Assembly (NCBI GenBank): GCA_024225875.1
Contig: JAAEMD010000446.1
Coordinates: 1 to 7,950 of the forward strand
Length of the DNA stretch: 7,950 nt
Source: a bacterium
Lineage (GTDB): Bacteria > Margulisbacteria > Marinamargulisbacteria > JAAEMD01
Reading direction: 5' to 3'
Of the stretch, positions 1-5,699 are shown piece after piece. Under the pieces are notes generated by a model. It saw nothing but the letters and a program-made list of their open reading frames with translations. It did not search any database and was not told the DNA's origin. The position numbers were made by a program, and so were the translations under genes. Numbering within the stretch: position 1 is the first letter of the stretch; each line of letters opens with the position of its first letter.

Positions 1-456
1 AAGCTGGTCAACATCTTTAAACATAGAACTTAGAACTAAAAAACTCAGCACTTTTCTGCTTCTGGCAAATAAACACTACAAAACTGGCCGTTGATGGGCA
101 ATGAGGCTGAAACAGGGCAAAAAAATAAGAATTATCTACTATAAAGAAAGCTTGCTATAAAAATCCAACAGGGGTTTTGAAGATATTTCCAGATTACCAG
201 CTATAAATTCCGGGCATCTCATATTTTAGATGGCAGCAATATTAACTATTGATATCAACTTAATACTAATATATATATAATATGACGTTTGTGTGCCGGG
301 TATTTATCAACACTATTGTGGGCCAGTTTGTAAAATAATTAGAAATTTCGGGCACCTGTGTACTTTACGGCAACTAATCTCATTGACTGGTTTTTGTAAT
401 TCTGGAGAAAGGTTATAATAGGAGCTTAAGTATTAATAGTAAATTAAGGACACAAA
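1..456. other. Non-coding stretch upstream of bioC
   Basis: I see no supportable gene here: all frames are broken by frequent stops and no RNA gene is recognised. It contains the candidate promoter at 249-277 and an imperfect direct repeat around AATTCCGGGCATCT (206-219) and AATTTCGGGCACCT (344-357). ACCAGCTATA at 196-205 resembles the end of the 112-bp repeats found further on. I searched by eye for a BirA-type biotin operator and did not find one with correct half-site spacing. Confidence 0.5.
249..277 (+). promoter_or_regulatory. Candidate sigma-A-type promoter upstream of bioC
   Basis: TTGATA at 249-254 matches the -35 consensus at 5 of 6 positions. It is followed after 17 bp by TATATA at 272-277, inside an AT-rich run that also contains TATAAT at 276-281. 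The -35 box lies within the perfect 10-bp palindrome TTGATATCAA (249-258), which could be an operator half or chance. If real, the bioC transcript would have a leader of roughly 170 nt. AT-rich DNA gives many such matches, so this is only a candidate. Confidence 0.3.
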
Positions 457-1236
457 ATGACGGACATAAATCCAATCAAAAATAATTTCTCTAAAGCAGC
501 AGTTTCTTATGATAGATATGCACATATTCAAAAGCATTTATTTATAACACTGCTGGGAATGGTGCTGGCTGCTGAAAGGTTAGACAGCACGGCAGAATGT
601 AATGTTCTGGACGCTGGTTGTGGTACTGGTGTGTATACACTTAATTTAATACAAAGCCTTAAAAAGGCAAGTATAACAGCACTTGATTTATCCGCAGGCA
701 TGGTTAATGAAGCTAAAAAAAAGCTTGAGAAATTACCGGTCAAATTTATTGTAGATGATATAGAAAAGGTAGATTTAAATGATAAATTCGATCTTATTTT
801 CTCTAATGCTGCATTTCAGTGGGTTTTGAATTTTGAAGAGCTGATCATTAAGCTTAAGAAACAGCTGAGTAGAAATGGTGTTATAGCTTTTTCAGTATTT
901 GGGCCCAGAACATTTTCTGAACTTAAGAATGTATTGACGTTAGTTGTAGGTGAGCCGGTAACTATAGCAGCCTCATCATTTTTGCATAAGGAAGATATTC
1001 AGAGGAGTTTACAAAAACACTTTTCTAATGTTGAAGTCAGGCAGGAAATCCTCCAGAATACTTACCCTGATTTAAAGGTTTTTCTGGAGACAATTAAGCG
1101 GACAGGTACCAGGGGGAAGGGATTCAGGTCTAATTTATGGACGCCTGGTTTTTTTAATGAAGTAGAAGAAATTTACAAGGAAATGTATAAATTAATTATG
1201 GTTACTTATGAAGTTTACTATTGTATAGTATATTGA
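457..1236 (+). CDS. bioC: Malonyl-[acyl-carrier protein] O-methyltransferase BioC
   Basis: BioC methylates the free carboxyl of malonyl-ACP with S-adenosylmethionine, so that fatty acid synthesis enzymes can build the pimeloyl moiety of biotin in the cytoplasm. At 259 residues it is about the family's usual length. The N-terminus (residues 8-22, FSKAAVSYDRYA) matches the BioC signature. SAM-binding motif I is VLDAGCGTG (50-58), the acidic post-motif residue is D77 in ALDLS, and SNAAFQWV (116-123) is the usual motif IV region. The end, VTYEVYY, fits the family C-terminus, so the gene looks complete. The ATG follows AAGGA with suitable spacing. bioD begins 66 bp downstream on the same strand, which supports the biotin assignment over a generic class I methyltransferase. 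No bioH-type esterase is in the window. Confidence 0.9.
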   Translation: MTDINPIKNNFSKAAVSYDRYAHIQKHLFITLLGMVLAAERLDSTAECNVLDAGCGTGVYTLNLIQSLKKASITALDLSAGMVNEAKKKLEKLPVKFIVDDIEKVDLNDKFDLIFSNAAFQWVLNFEELIIKLKKQLSRNGVIAFSVFGPRTFSELKNVLTLVVGEPVTIAASSFLHKEDIQRSLQKHFSNVEVRQEILQNTYPDLKVFLETIKRTGTRGKGFRSNLWTPGFFNEVEEIYKEMYKLIMVTYEVYYCIVY

Positions 1237-1302
1237 TTATTTATGAAGTTTTGAGACTATTCAGTTCATAGAGACCTAACCTTTAAGGGTCAAGGAAAAA
1301 TA

Positions 1303-2001
1303 ATGGGTAAGTTTATTTTTGTAGCAGGTACTGATACCAGTGCAGGGAAAACAGTTGTGACAGGTTTTCTGGCAAGATATTTTCATCAGCAGGGCCGGTC
1401 TGTTATAACTCAAAAATGGATACAGACAGGTGCAGGTAGTATCCAGGAAGATATACAGGTTCATCAGAACCTTATGCTGGATGGTTGCGACAATAAGGCT
1501 GATATTTTTCAGAAAGAGAAGAGACATGTATCTCCTTATATACTAAAAATGCCTGCCGCCCCTGTTGTAGCTGCAAAAAAAGAGGGCGTGTTTATTGATA
1601 AGGATAAAATAAAAAACAGTTATTTTTATTTAAAAGAAAACTATGAGGTTGTTATAGTTGAGGGGATCGGAGGGGTTTTAGTTCCTTATGTTCCGGGAGA
1701 GTATATCATAGATCTGGCGGCAGAAGCCGGACTGTCTGTTATTATTGTTGCTGCTAATAAACTGGGTGCAATTAATCATACACTGCTCACAATAGAAGCA
1801 ATAAAGCACAGAAAAATGAAAATAGAAGGTATTATTTTTAATCAGGTAGATCAGGAAGAAGATCCTGATATTATAAGCTCGAATATCAGTGCCGTGATAG
1901 AGTCTACCTCTGAAAAAGTGTTTGGTGGAATAAGGTACAGTAAAAATTTTTCTGAATTATATTTTGATTTCAAAAAGTTATTGGAAAATCAAAGATTCTG
2001 A
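1303..2001 (+). CDS. bioD: ATP-dependent dethiobiotin synthetase BioD
   Basis: BioD closes the ureido ring of dethiobiotin from 7,8-diaminopelargonic acid, CO2 and ATP, the penultimate step of biotin synthesis. The 232-residue protein has normal length. It shows the P-loop GTDTSAGKT (residues 9-17), a lysine in QKWIQTG (K38) where the family has the substrate-binding KPVQTG, the SPY...PAAP segment (77-87), and VEGIGGVLVP (119-128), equivalent to the family EGAGG motif whose Glu binds Mg2+. The ATG is preceded by AAGGAA. It lies 66 bp after bioC and is probably co-transcribed with it. The linker contains GACC...GGGTC around CCTTTAAGG (1273-1291), a weak hairpin just before the ribosome binding site. 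bioA, bioB and bioF are not in view. Confidence 0.93.
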   Translation: MGKFIFVAGTDTSAGKTVVTGFLARYFHQQGRSVITQKWIQTGAGSIQEDIQVHQNLMLDGCDNKADIFQKEKRHVSPYILKMPAAPVVAAKKEGVFIDKDKIKNSYFYLKENYEVVIVEGIGGVLVPYVPGEYIIDLAAEAGLSVIIVAANKLGAINHTLLTIEAIKHRKMKIEGIIFNQVDQEEDPDIISSNISAVIESTSEKVFGGIRYSKNFSELYFDFKKLLENQRF

Positions 2002-2022
2002 TAACAGCATAACGACTGATTA

Positions 2023-2056
2023 CTGGTCTTTAACGTCTATTCGACAATAAGACCGG
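2023..2056. terminator. Hairpin between convergent bioD and alkC-like genes, possible bidirectional terminator
   Basis: CTGGTCTT (2023-2030) pairs with AAGACCGG (2049-2056) as an 8-bp stem with one G-U wobble. GTC/GAC gives a short inner stem. It sits between two convergent genes, where a shared terminator is expected. No long T-run follows it directly on either strand; the nearest A/T tract is at 2089-2120, next to AAAAACTGTTTTT. Termination is therefore inferred from position and structure, not from a canonical motif. Confidence 0.35.
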
Positions 2057-2121
2057 CTTATAACAAAGCTCAGGCATTAACCAAATCATAAAACCATAAA
2101 AAACTGTTTTTAAATAAAAAT

Positions 2122-3216
2122 TCATACTAATGAATCTTTGATAAAGAATTGTAACTGAGTTTTTTTCAGGCCATTTACTACAATTATTATACTGTGTAAA
2201 CCGGAATAGTGTTTACGTGTAGACATATTTTTAAAAGAGTGTTTTTTAGTAATAGAGTAAGTGCCTGGTGAGAAACATGATTCTTTTATTTGAAACACTT
2301 TTTGAGACTTTTTTTGATTAGCTTTAGCAAACTCTACAATATACTCTAAACGAATTTTGAATCTGGAGTTTGATTGATTAATAATATCAAAGTAAAAATC
2401 TATAATATCGCCAGTTACAATACTGTCCTGTTTAATTTTTAAATTTTGAACAATGATTTTTGCTGGATCTTTAAACCCGAATAGTCTCATAGCTTTAAGG
2501 TTTCCCTGTTTTAATAAAGTACGAAAGGCTTTTTTTATTATCCAGTCTGTATTCCTGTTTTTTCCAAACCAGCTACTTCCAAGATCAAGTACTAATTCCG
2601 GATGATCTTTTGAAATATCATTTAAATTATTAGCTACACTTTTCCGCACGAATAAAGATTCATCGTTTTTTAGTTTTTCTAAAACAGGAATAATTAGTGA
2701 AGGATCTTTTTTTAGTGCTGGTACGGACATCGCCCATGGTAGTCGTGGACGACATCCTTCGGATGCGAATCGTCTTAAACCAGGGTTGCTGTCATCGGCC
2801 CATTTCATCATTTCTTGTAAAACAGCCGCTGAATCTTTAATTAAAAAAGGTCTAACAGCGAATTCACCGCTGGAATATTTTGAAAAACAGCCTAATGCTT
2901 TTAATGAAATATCCCAGTCTTTTAATCCATATATACCCACAAATTCGGGTAGAGCCATAGCATCAAAACCTTTTATGGCAGGCGCTGTTTTTTTAAGTAT
3001 TTCAACAGCTGTAACATAGGATTCAGGTAAAAAATGATGCAGAGCCCTGGCCACAAGAGTCATTTTCTGTTTTAGTTTTTTTTCCGCCCAGGTTTCATCA
3101 ATAAGCATTTCCTCAAAATCCCGGCTTTTAAAACCAGGGTATTCTTTTTTTATTTGAAAAGATAAATGCTGTATGGATTCTTTAGTGAAAAATATATTTG
3201 TTAAACGCTGCCTCAA
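2122..3216 (-). CDS. AlkC-type DNA alkylation repair glycosylase with C-terminal Ig-like domain
   Basis: This 364-residue protein belongs to the HEAT-like-repeat DNA alkylation repair group, which excises cationic alkylated bases without base flipping. RRFASEGCRPRLPWAM (residues 148-163) is the most diagnostic segment of the AlkC branch; E153 and W161 are expected to be active-site residues. Helical HEAT-like repeats run from about 30 to 255, for example FVRKSVANNLNDISKDHP (189-206) and DWIIKKAFRTLLKQG (224-238). Residues 258-364 switch to a beta-rich pattern consistent with the Ig-like domain carried by one AlkC subgroup. The TTG start is chosen because GAAGGAG (complement of 3224-3230) lies 7 nt upstream. 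That site touches the edge of a 112-bp repeat, so the 5' leader probably includes repeat sequence. The gene converges on bioD and diverges from dapB. Family is clear; substrate range (3-methylcytosine, 1- or 3-methyladenine in characterised AlkC) is inferred. Confidence 0.85.
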   Translation of the reverse strand: MRQRLTNIFFTKESIQHLSFQIKKEYPGFKSRDFEEMLIDETWAEKKLKQKMTLVARALHHFLPESYVTAVEILKKTAPAIKGFDAMALPEFVGIYGLKDWDISLKALGCFSKYSSGEFAVRPFLIKDSAAVLQEMMKWADDSNPGLRRFASEGCRPRLPWAMSVPALKKDPSLIIPVLEKLKNDESLFVRKSVANNLNDISKDHPELVLDLGSSWFGKNRNTDWIIKKAFRTLLKQGNLKAMRLFGFKDPAKIIVQNLKIKQDSIVTGDIIDFYFDIINQSNSRFKIRLEYIVEFAKANQKKSQKVFQIKESCFSPGTYSITKKHSFKNMSTRKHYSGLHSIIIVVNGLKKTQLQFFIKDSLV

Positions 3217-3223
3217 TTACGGG

Positions 3224-3230
3224 CTCCTTC
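3224..3230 (-). promoter_or_regulatory. Ribosome binding site deciding the TTG start of the AlkC-like gene
   Basis: On the minus strand this reads GAAGGAG, followed by a 7-nt spacer and TTG (3216-3214). No ATG or GTG in frame has a comparable site. The upstream edge is immediately followed by the 112-bp repeat beginning at 3231/3232. Confidence 0.7.
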
Positions 3231-3231
3231 A

Positions 3232-3343
3232 TAGCTGTTCCAAAATCAAATGTCCGCCACTAAAGTTTTCAAATGACTTCGTTAATGTACGCCAGTACAC
3301 AGCACTCAGGCATTTAAACGGACAGTTCAATTTGTACCAGCTA
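3232..3343. repeat. 112-bp structured repeat, copy 1 (MITE-like)
   Basis: This unit begins TAGCTG and ends CAGCTA. Its outer 25 nt on each side are imperfect inverted repeats (20 of 25 positions match by my hand alignment, including a common TGTCCG). Near the centre, TGTAC-GCCA-GTACA (3286-3299) forms a small hairpin, and AAATG/CATTT segments also pair, so most of the unit could fold into one long imperfect stem. TA at both ends would suit a TA target duplication, as made by Tc1/mariner-IS630-type elements. It encodes no plausible protein. Copy 2 differs at three positions. Confidence 0.85.
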
Positions 3344-3400
3344 TATATTTTTAAGTTTAAGTAATTAAGAGTTTGTTATAAATAAAGTTTTTTGTAAATA

Positions 3401-3512
3401 TAGCTGTTCCAAAATCAAATATCCGCCACTAAAGTTTTCAAATGACTTCGTTAATGTACGCCAGTACACTGCACTCATGCATTTAAACGGACAGTTCAAT
3501 TTGTACCAGCTA
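3401..3512. repeat. 112-bp structured repeat, copy 2 (MITE-like)
   Basis: This is a direct repeat of 3232-3343 at an offset of 169 bp, in the same orientation and with the same length. It differs only by G to A at 3421, A to T at 3470 and G to T at 3478. Flanking DNA on either side is unrelated between the copies, so the repeat boundaries are sharp. It lies in the intergenic region between the divergent AlkC-like gene and dapB. Confidence 0.85.
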
Positions 3513-3514
3513 TA

Positions 3515-3736
3515 ACCAGCGGCTTTTTATTATTGAAATTAAATCTCAGCAGGGCCATTTATTGCCAGTTGATCTTTATCTTTTGATATTTATACCTGCG
3601 ACAGTTAATTTATGTTAGTGAAACAAAATAAAAGCTACCCATATTTGATGAACGATGATAGTATCAAATCACAATTTAAAACTTTCCTTAGACTAGTTAG
3701 TTAGATTAATATATACAAAAACAGGAGCTTTTTATT
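3515..3736 (+). promoter_or_regulatory. Leader region of dapB
   Basis: These 222 bp hold no gene. ATTTGAT (3643-3649) and ATCAAAT (3663-3669) form a 7-bp inverted repeat with a 13-nt loop. A ribosome binding site AGGAG (3723-3727) lies 9 nt before the ATG. The AT-rich stretch 3700-3718 could hold a -10 element (TATACA at 3712-3717) but no convincing -35 box accompanies it. I see no lysine riboswitch: the region is short and lacks recognisable conserved helices. Confidence 0.35.
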
Positions 3737-4470
3737 ATGACAATGAAAATAGGATTACTTGGTTATGGTAAATCTGGAAAAGTAACGGCAGCAGAGCTGC
3801 AGGAAACACATGATGTAGAACTTAAGTGGATTTTAAAAAAAGAAGTACTTAAACATAGAGTTGGGAATATTAAAGCGAAAATATATGGCCTGTCAGAAGT
3901 AGGAGATGTTGCGTCTTTTCTGGATAAAAATGAGGTTGATGCCGTGATCGACTTTTCTCATAAAAGCAGCATTAATTTATACCCTGCGATAATAGCTTCC
4001 GGGACAAAGATTGTAAGTACAATATCGAATTATGGTCAGGAAGAAAAAGATATCCTGAACGAATGTGCCAGACAGGGAAGTATATTATATGCGCCTAATA
4101 TTACAATAGGTATTAATGTTATACTGCAGATATCCCGGCAGGTACAAAAAATTGTTCCTGATGCTGCAATTAAGATAAAAGAAGTTCATTTTGAAGGTAA
4201 GAAAGAAATGTCTGCAACTGCAAAAAAATAGCAGATACTTTAAAAGTAGATCAGAAAGCCATATCTGTAGAGAGGGAAGGAGATGTTATAGGAATCCATG
4301 AAGTAAATTACAGGTTTGGCAGCGAGGAAATCACCTTAATCCATAAAAGTCATGAGCGTAAAGCTTTCGCGACAGGTTCAATAGCAGGGGTACAATGGCT
4401 AAAGGATAAAGCTTCAGGTTTATACAATATGCAGGAAGTAATTAATGATTCTTTAAAAAGCTTATTTTGA
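3737..4470 (+). pseudogene. dapB: Divergent 4-hydroxy-tetrahydrodipicolinate reductase (DapB family), frameshifted at an A7 run
   Basis: DapB reduces 4-hydroxy-tetrahydrodipicolinate with NAD(P)H in lysine and diaminopimelate synthesis. Frame 1 encodes 164 residues: a Rossmann start KIGLLGYGKSGK (4-15), VIDFSHKSS (70-78), LYAPNITIGIN (117-127) and the catalytic-loop equivalent KEVHFEGKKEMSATA (148-162). It then stops at TAG 4229-4231. Reading resumes without gap in the -1 frame from 4228 as IADTLKVDQ and runs 80 residues to TGA 4468-4470. This part contains IGIHEVNYRFGSEEITL and HKSHERKAFATGSIAG, clearly the DapB C-terminal domain. The joined product would be 244 residues, near normal. A one-base loss in the A-run, a sequencing error, or recoding could explain it. 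The active-site loops also differ from textbook DapB (GTTG, HH and PSGT motifs altered), so the family is firm but the exact reaction is less certain. Confidence 0.8.
4222..4228 (+). other. Slippery A7 heptamer at the dapB frame break
   Basis: In frame 0 the sequence reads gcA AAA AAA TAG, which has the X XXY YYZ form of a -1 slippery site, with the stop codon next in line. Slipping back one base gives ATA GCA GAT and continues the DapB protein. TACTT/AAGTA (4236-4248) can form a small A/T-rich hairpin 7 nt downstream. An SD-like GAAGGT (4193-4198) lies upstream, but further away than in known stimulated sites. Adding one A by RNA polymerase slippage would have the same effect. Confidence 0.45.
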
Positions 4471-4506
4471 AACTAATACCTTCTTTTTTGTCAATAATCT
4501 GTTAAA

Positions 4507-4523
4507 ATACTGCTTAGTAGTAT
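4507..4523. promoter_or_regulatory. 17-bp palindrome upstream of the STAS gene
   Basis: ATACTGCTTAGTAGTAT is an inverted repeat around its central T. The 8-bp arms pair fully if one G-U wobble is allowed. It lies 47 bp before the STAS start codon in the promoter-sized gap after dapB, so an operator is possible. No convincing -35/-10 pair with standard spacing could be placed around it; TTGTCA (4488-4493) is the best -35-like hexamer nearby. Confidence 0.3.
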
Positions 4524-4570
4524 AGTTATTAATTATTAGTTCTCTTATTATTACAGGAGGTCCCTTTATA

Positions 4571-4927
4571 ATGAATCCAGATTTTAAAATTATAGTACAG
4601 GAACAGGACATAGTTCCGATATTAAGAATTTATGGAGAAATCGATATTTATACCTGCCCGGAATTCAGTACAGTGTTATTAGATATTATTGATAAAGGTA
4701 ATAAAGATCTTATACTGGATCTAAATAATATATTATATATCGATAGTACGGGGCTGGGAGCTATTGCTTATTCAGCCAGGATAATAGCTGAAAAAGAGGG
4801 ACAGATAAATGTTATTTGTACAAAAACACAGGTAAAAAAAATATTTGAAATGTCAGGTTTAAGCAAGAAAAATGTTAAACTCTTTGATAAAGAGGATAGT
4901 GCTGTAAAATACTTTAGCTCTGGTTAG
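4571..4927 (+). CDS. STAS-domain anti-anti-sigma factor (SpoIIAA/RsbV-like)
   Basis: This is a single-domain cytoplasmic STAS protein of 118 residues, the usual size. The family binds a partner HATPase anti-sigma kinase when unphosphorylated and so frees a sigma factor or other client. DLNNILYIDSTGLGAI (50-65) is the signature loop, with S59 in the position phosphorylated by the partner kinase. The N-terminal strand pair (VPILRIYGEIDIYTCPEF, 15-32) and the C-terminal helix are also present. An AGGAGGT site lies 9 nt before the ATG. The kinase gene starts 13 bp downstream, and its ribosome binding site overlaps this stop codon. I leave the symbol blank because the controlled sigma factor is unknown. 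Confidence 0.9.
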   Translation: MNPDFKIIVQEQDIVPILRIYGEIDIYTCPEFSTVLLDIIDKGNKDLILDLNNILYIDSTGLGAIAYSARIIAEKEGQINVICTKTQVKKIFEMSGLSKKNVKLFDKEDSAVKYFSSG

Positions 4928-4940
4928 GAGATCATAAAAT

Positions 4941-5369
4941 ATGCGACCAAATAACATGAATGTAAATGTACCGGCTTTAGCAGAATATGTTTCAGTTGTA
5001 AGGCTAACTGCTTCAGGTGTAGCTTCGAAGATGAATTTTTCTCTGGAGGCCATAGAGGATATAAAAATCTCTGTATCGGAAGCCTGTACCAATGTTGTTC
5101 AATATGCTTATAAGGGAGATATTTCTGGTCGCATTGAGGTGAACTTTACCATCCATGTAGATTCTTTAGAGATATATGTAGAAGATAAAGGTATTGGTTT
5201 TGATTATAAAGAAGCAGGAAAAAAAGCTAATGTTTCATCAATGAATATGGGCCTGGGGATTACCTTTATAAAAACTCTTATGGACGATATGGAAATCAAA
5301 TCTGAAATAGGTAAGGGTACGACTATACGTATGGTTAAAAAAAGCCCTCAATCATCCATTAAACTGTAA
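4941..5369 (+). CDS. HATPase anti-sigma factor / serine-protein kinase (SpoIIAB/RsbW-like)
   Basis: This GHKL-fold kinase of 142 residues is expected to phosphorylate the STAS serine of its neighbour and to sequester a partner such as a sigma factor. The N-box is SEACTNVVQYAYKG (46-59) with E47 and N51. The G1 box is VEDKGIGFD (80-88), and the G2/lid region is NMGLGITFIKTLMDD (102-116), ending in EIGKGTTIRM (122-131). All nucleotide-binding motifs look intact. It starts 13 bp after the STAS gene, and AGGAG (4926-4930) overlaps the preceding stop, implying coupled expression. Such pairs are usually followed by a sigma gene; here the next gene is a membrane zinc-ribbon protein. The client is therefore unknown. 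Confidence 0.9.
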   Translation: MRPNNMNVNVPALAEYVSVVRLTASGVASKMNFSLEAIEDIKISVSEACTNVVQYAYKGDISGRIEVNFTIHVDSLEIYVEDKGIGFDYKEAGKKANVSSMNMGLGITFIKTLMDDMEIKSEIGKGTTIRMVKKSPQSSIKL

Positions 5370-5381
5370 GATATTATTTTA

Positions 5382-5669
5382 ATGCTGTTAAGATTAGTCT
5401 GGCCAGTATTAGTAATTTCATTAGCAGTATTTATATTTTTTGATGCTAAAAAAAGAGGTTATAGTCAAATGACAGCTTTTTCATGGCTGATCTTTACCAT
5501 GGTTATGCCCTTTATAGTGGTACCGGCTTATTTTATTTTAGCTGTAAAGCGTACAGGATTTTCAGGAAACAGCCAGCTGCAAAGTAATAAAATATGTCCT
5601 AAATGCGGAGAAGAAATTTTAACAGGCAGAGAATCCTGCCCCAGATGTAATAACAAACTAACGCTTTAG
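5382..5669 (+). CDS. Small membrane protein with two TM segments and a C-terminal zinc ribbon
   Basis: The 95-residue protein has two hydrophobic segments, about residues 5-20 and 32-55, separated by a short basic loop DAKKRGYSQ. It ends in a zinc ribbon: CPKC (72-75) and CPRC (86-89). The short loop between helices and the soluble tail suggest a hairpin topology with both ends on one side, probably cytoplasmic given the ribbon and positive charges. It starts 12 bp after the kinase gene with only a weak ribosome binding site, which suggests translational coupling. I do not recognise a named family. Function is unknown; position suggests co-expression with the switch pair and hemW. Confidence 0.75.
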   Translation: MLLRLVWPVLVISLAVFIFFDAKKRGYSQMTAFSWLIFTMVMPFIVVPAYFILAVKRTGFSGNSQLQSNKICPKCGEEILTGRESCPRCNNKLTL

Positions 5670-5699
5670 GCTTTAGTTCAAGATCCTGAGGAGTTATGT

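Noticed and set aside
394..419. BirA-like operator TTGTAA...GGTTATAA before bioC
   Set aside because: The half-sites are only 8 nt apart, whereas BirA operators have about 14-16 nt between them, and the left arm diverges after TTGTAA.
383..419. Promoter TTGACT (383-388) with TATAAT (414-419)
   Set aside because: Both hexamers are good, but they are separated by 25 bp, far from the 17 bp optimum; other -35 choices for this -10 are too close or too weak.
2786..3019. Plus-strand open frame inside the AlkC-like gene
   Set aside because: It is the antisense shadow of a well-supported gene with clear family motifs.
3173..3364. 63-codon open frame on the plus strand across repeat copy 1
   Set aside because: It overlaps the AlkC-like gene start on the other strand and then runs through a non-coding repeat; no ribosome binding site or protein-like composition.
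3232..3512. CRISPR array
   Set aside because: There are only two repeats of 112 bp, far longer than CRISPR repeats, with a single 57-bp spacer and no cas genes.
3643..3669. Rho-independent terminator or riboswitch helix before dapB
   Set aside because: The 7-bp stem is AT-rich with a 13-nt loop and no following T-run, and no riboswitch core is recognisable.
4859..5092. Minus-strand open frame over the STAS/kinase junction
   Set aside because: It lies antisense to two genes with intact motifs and has no convincing ribosome binding site.
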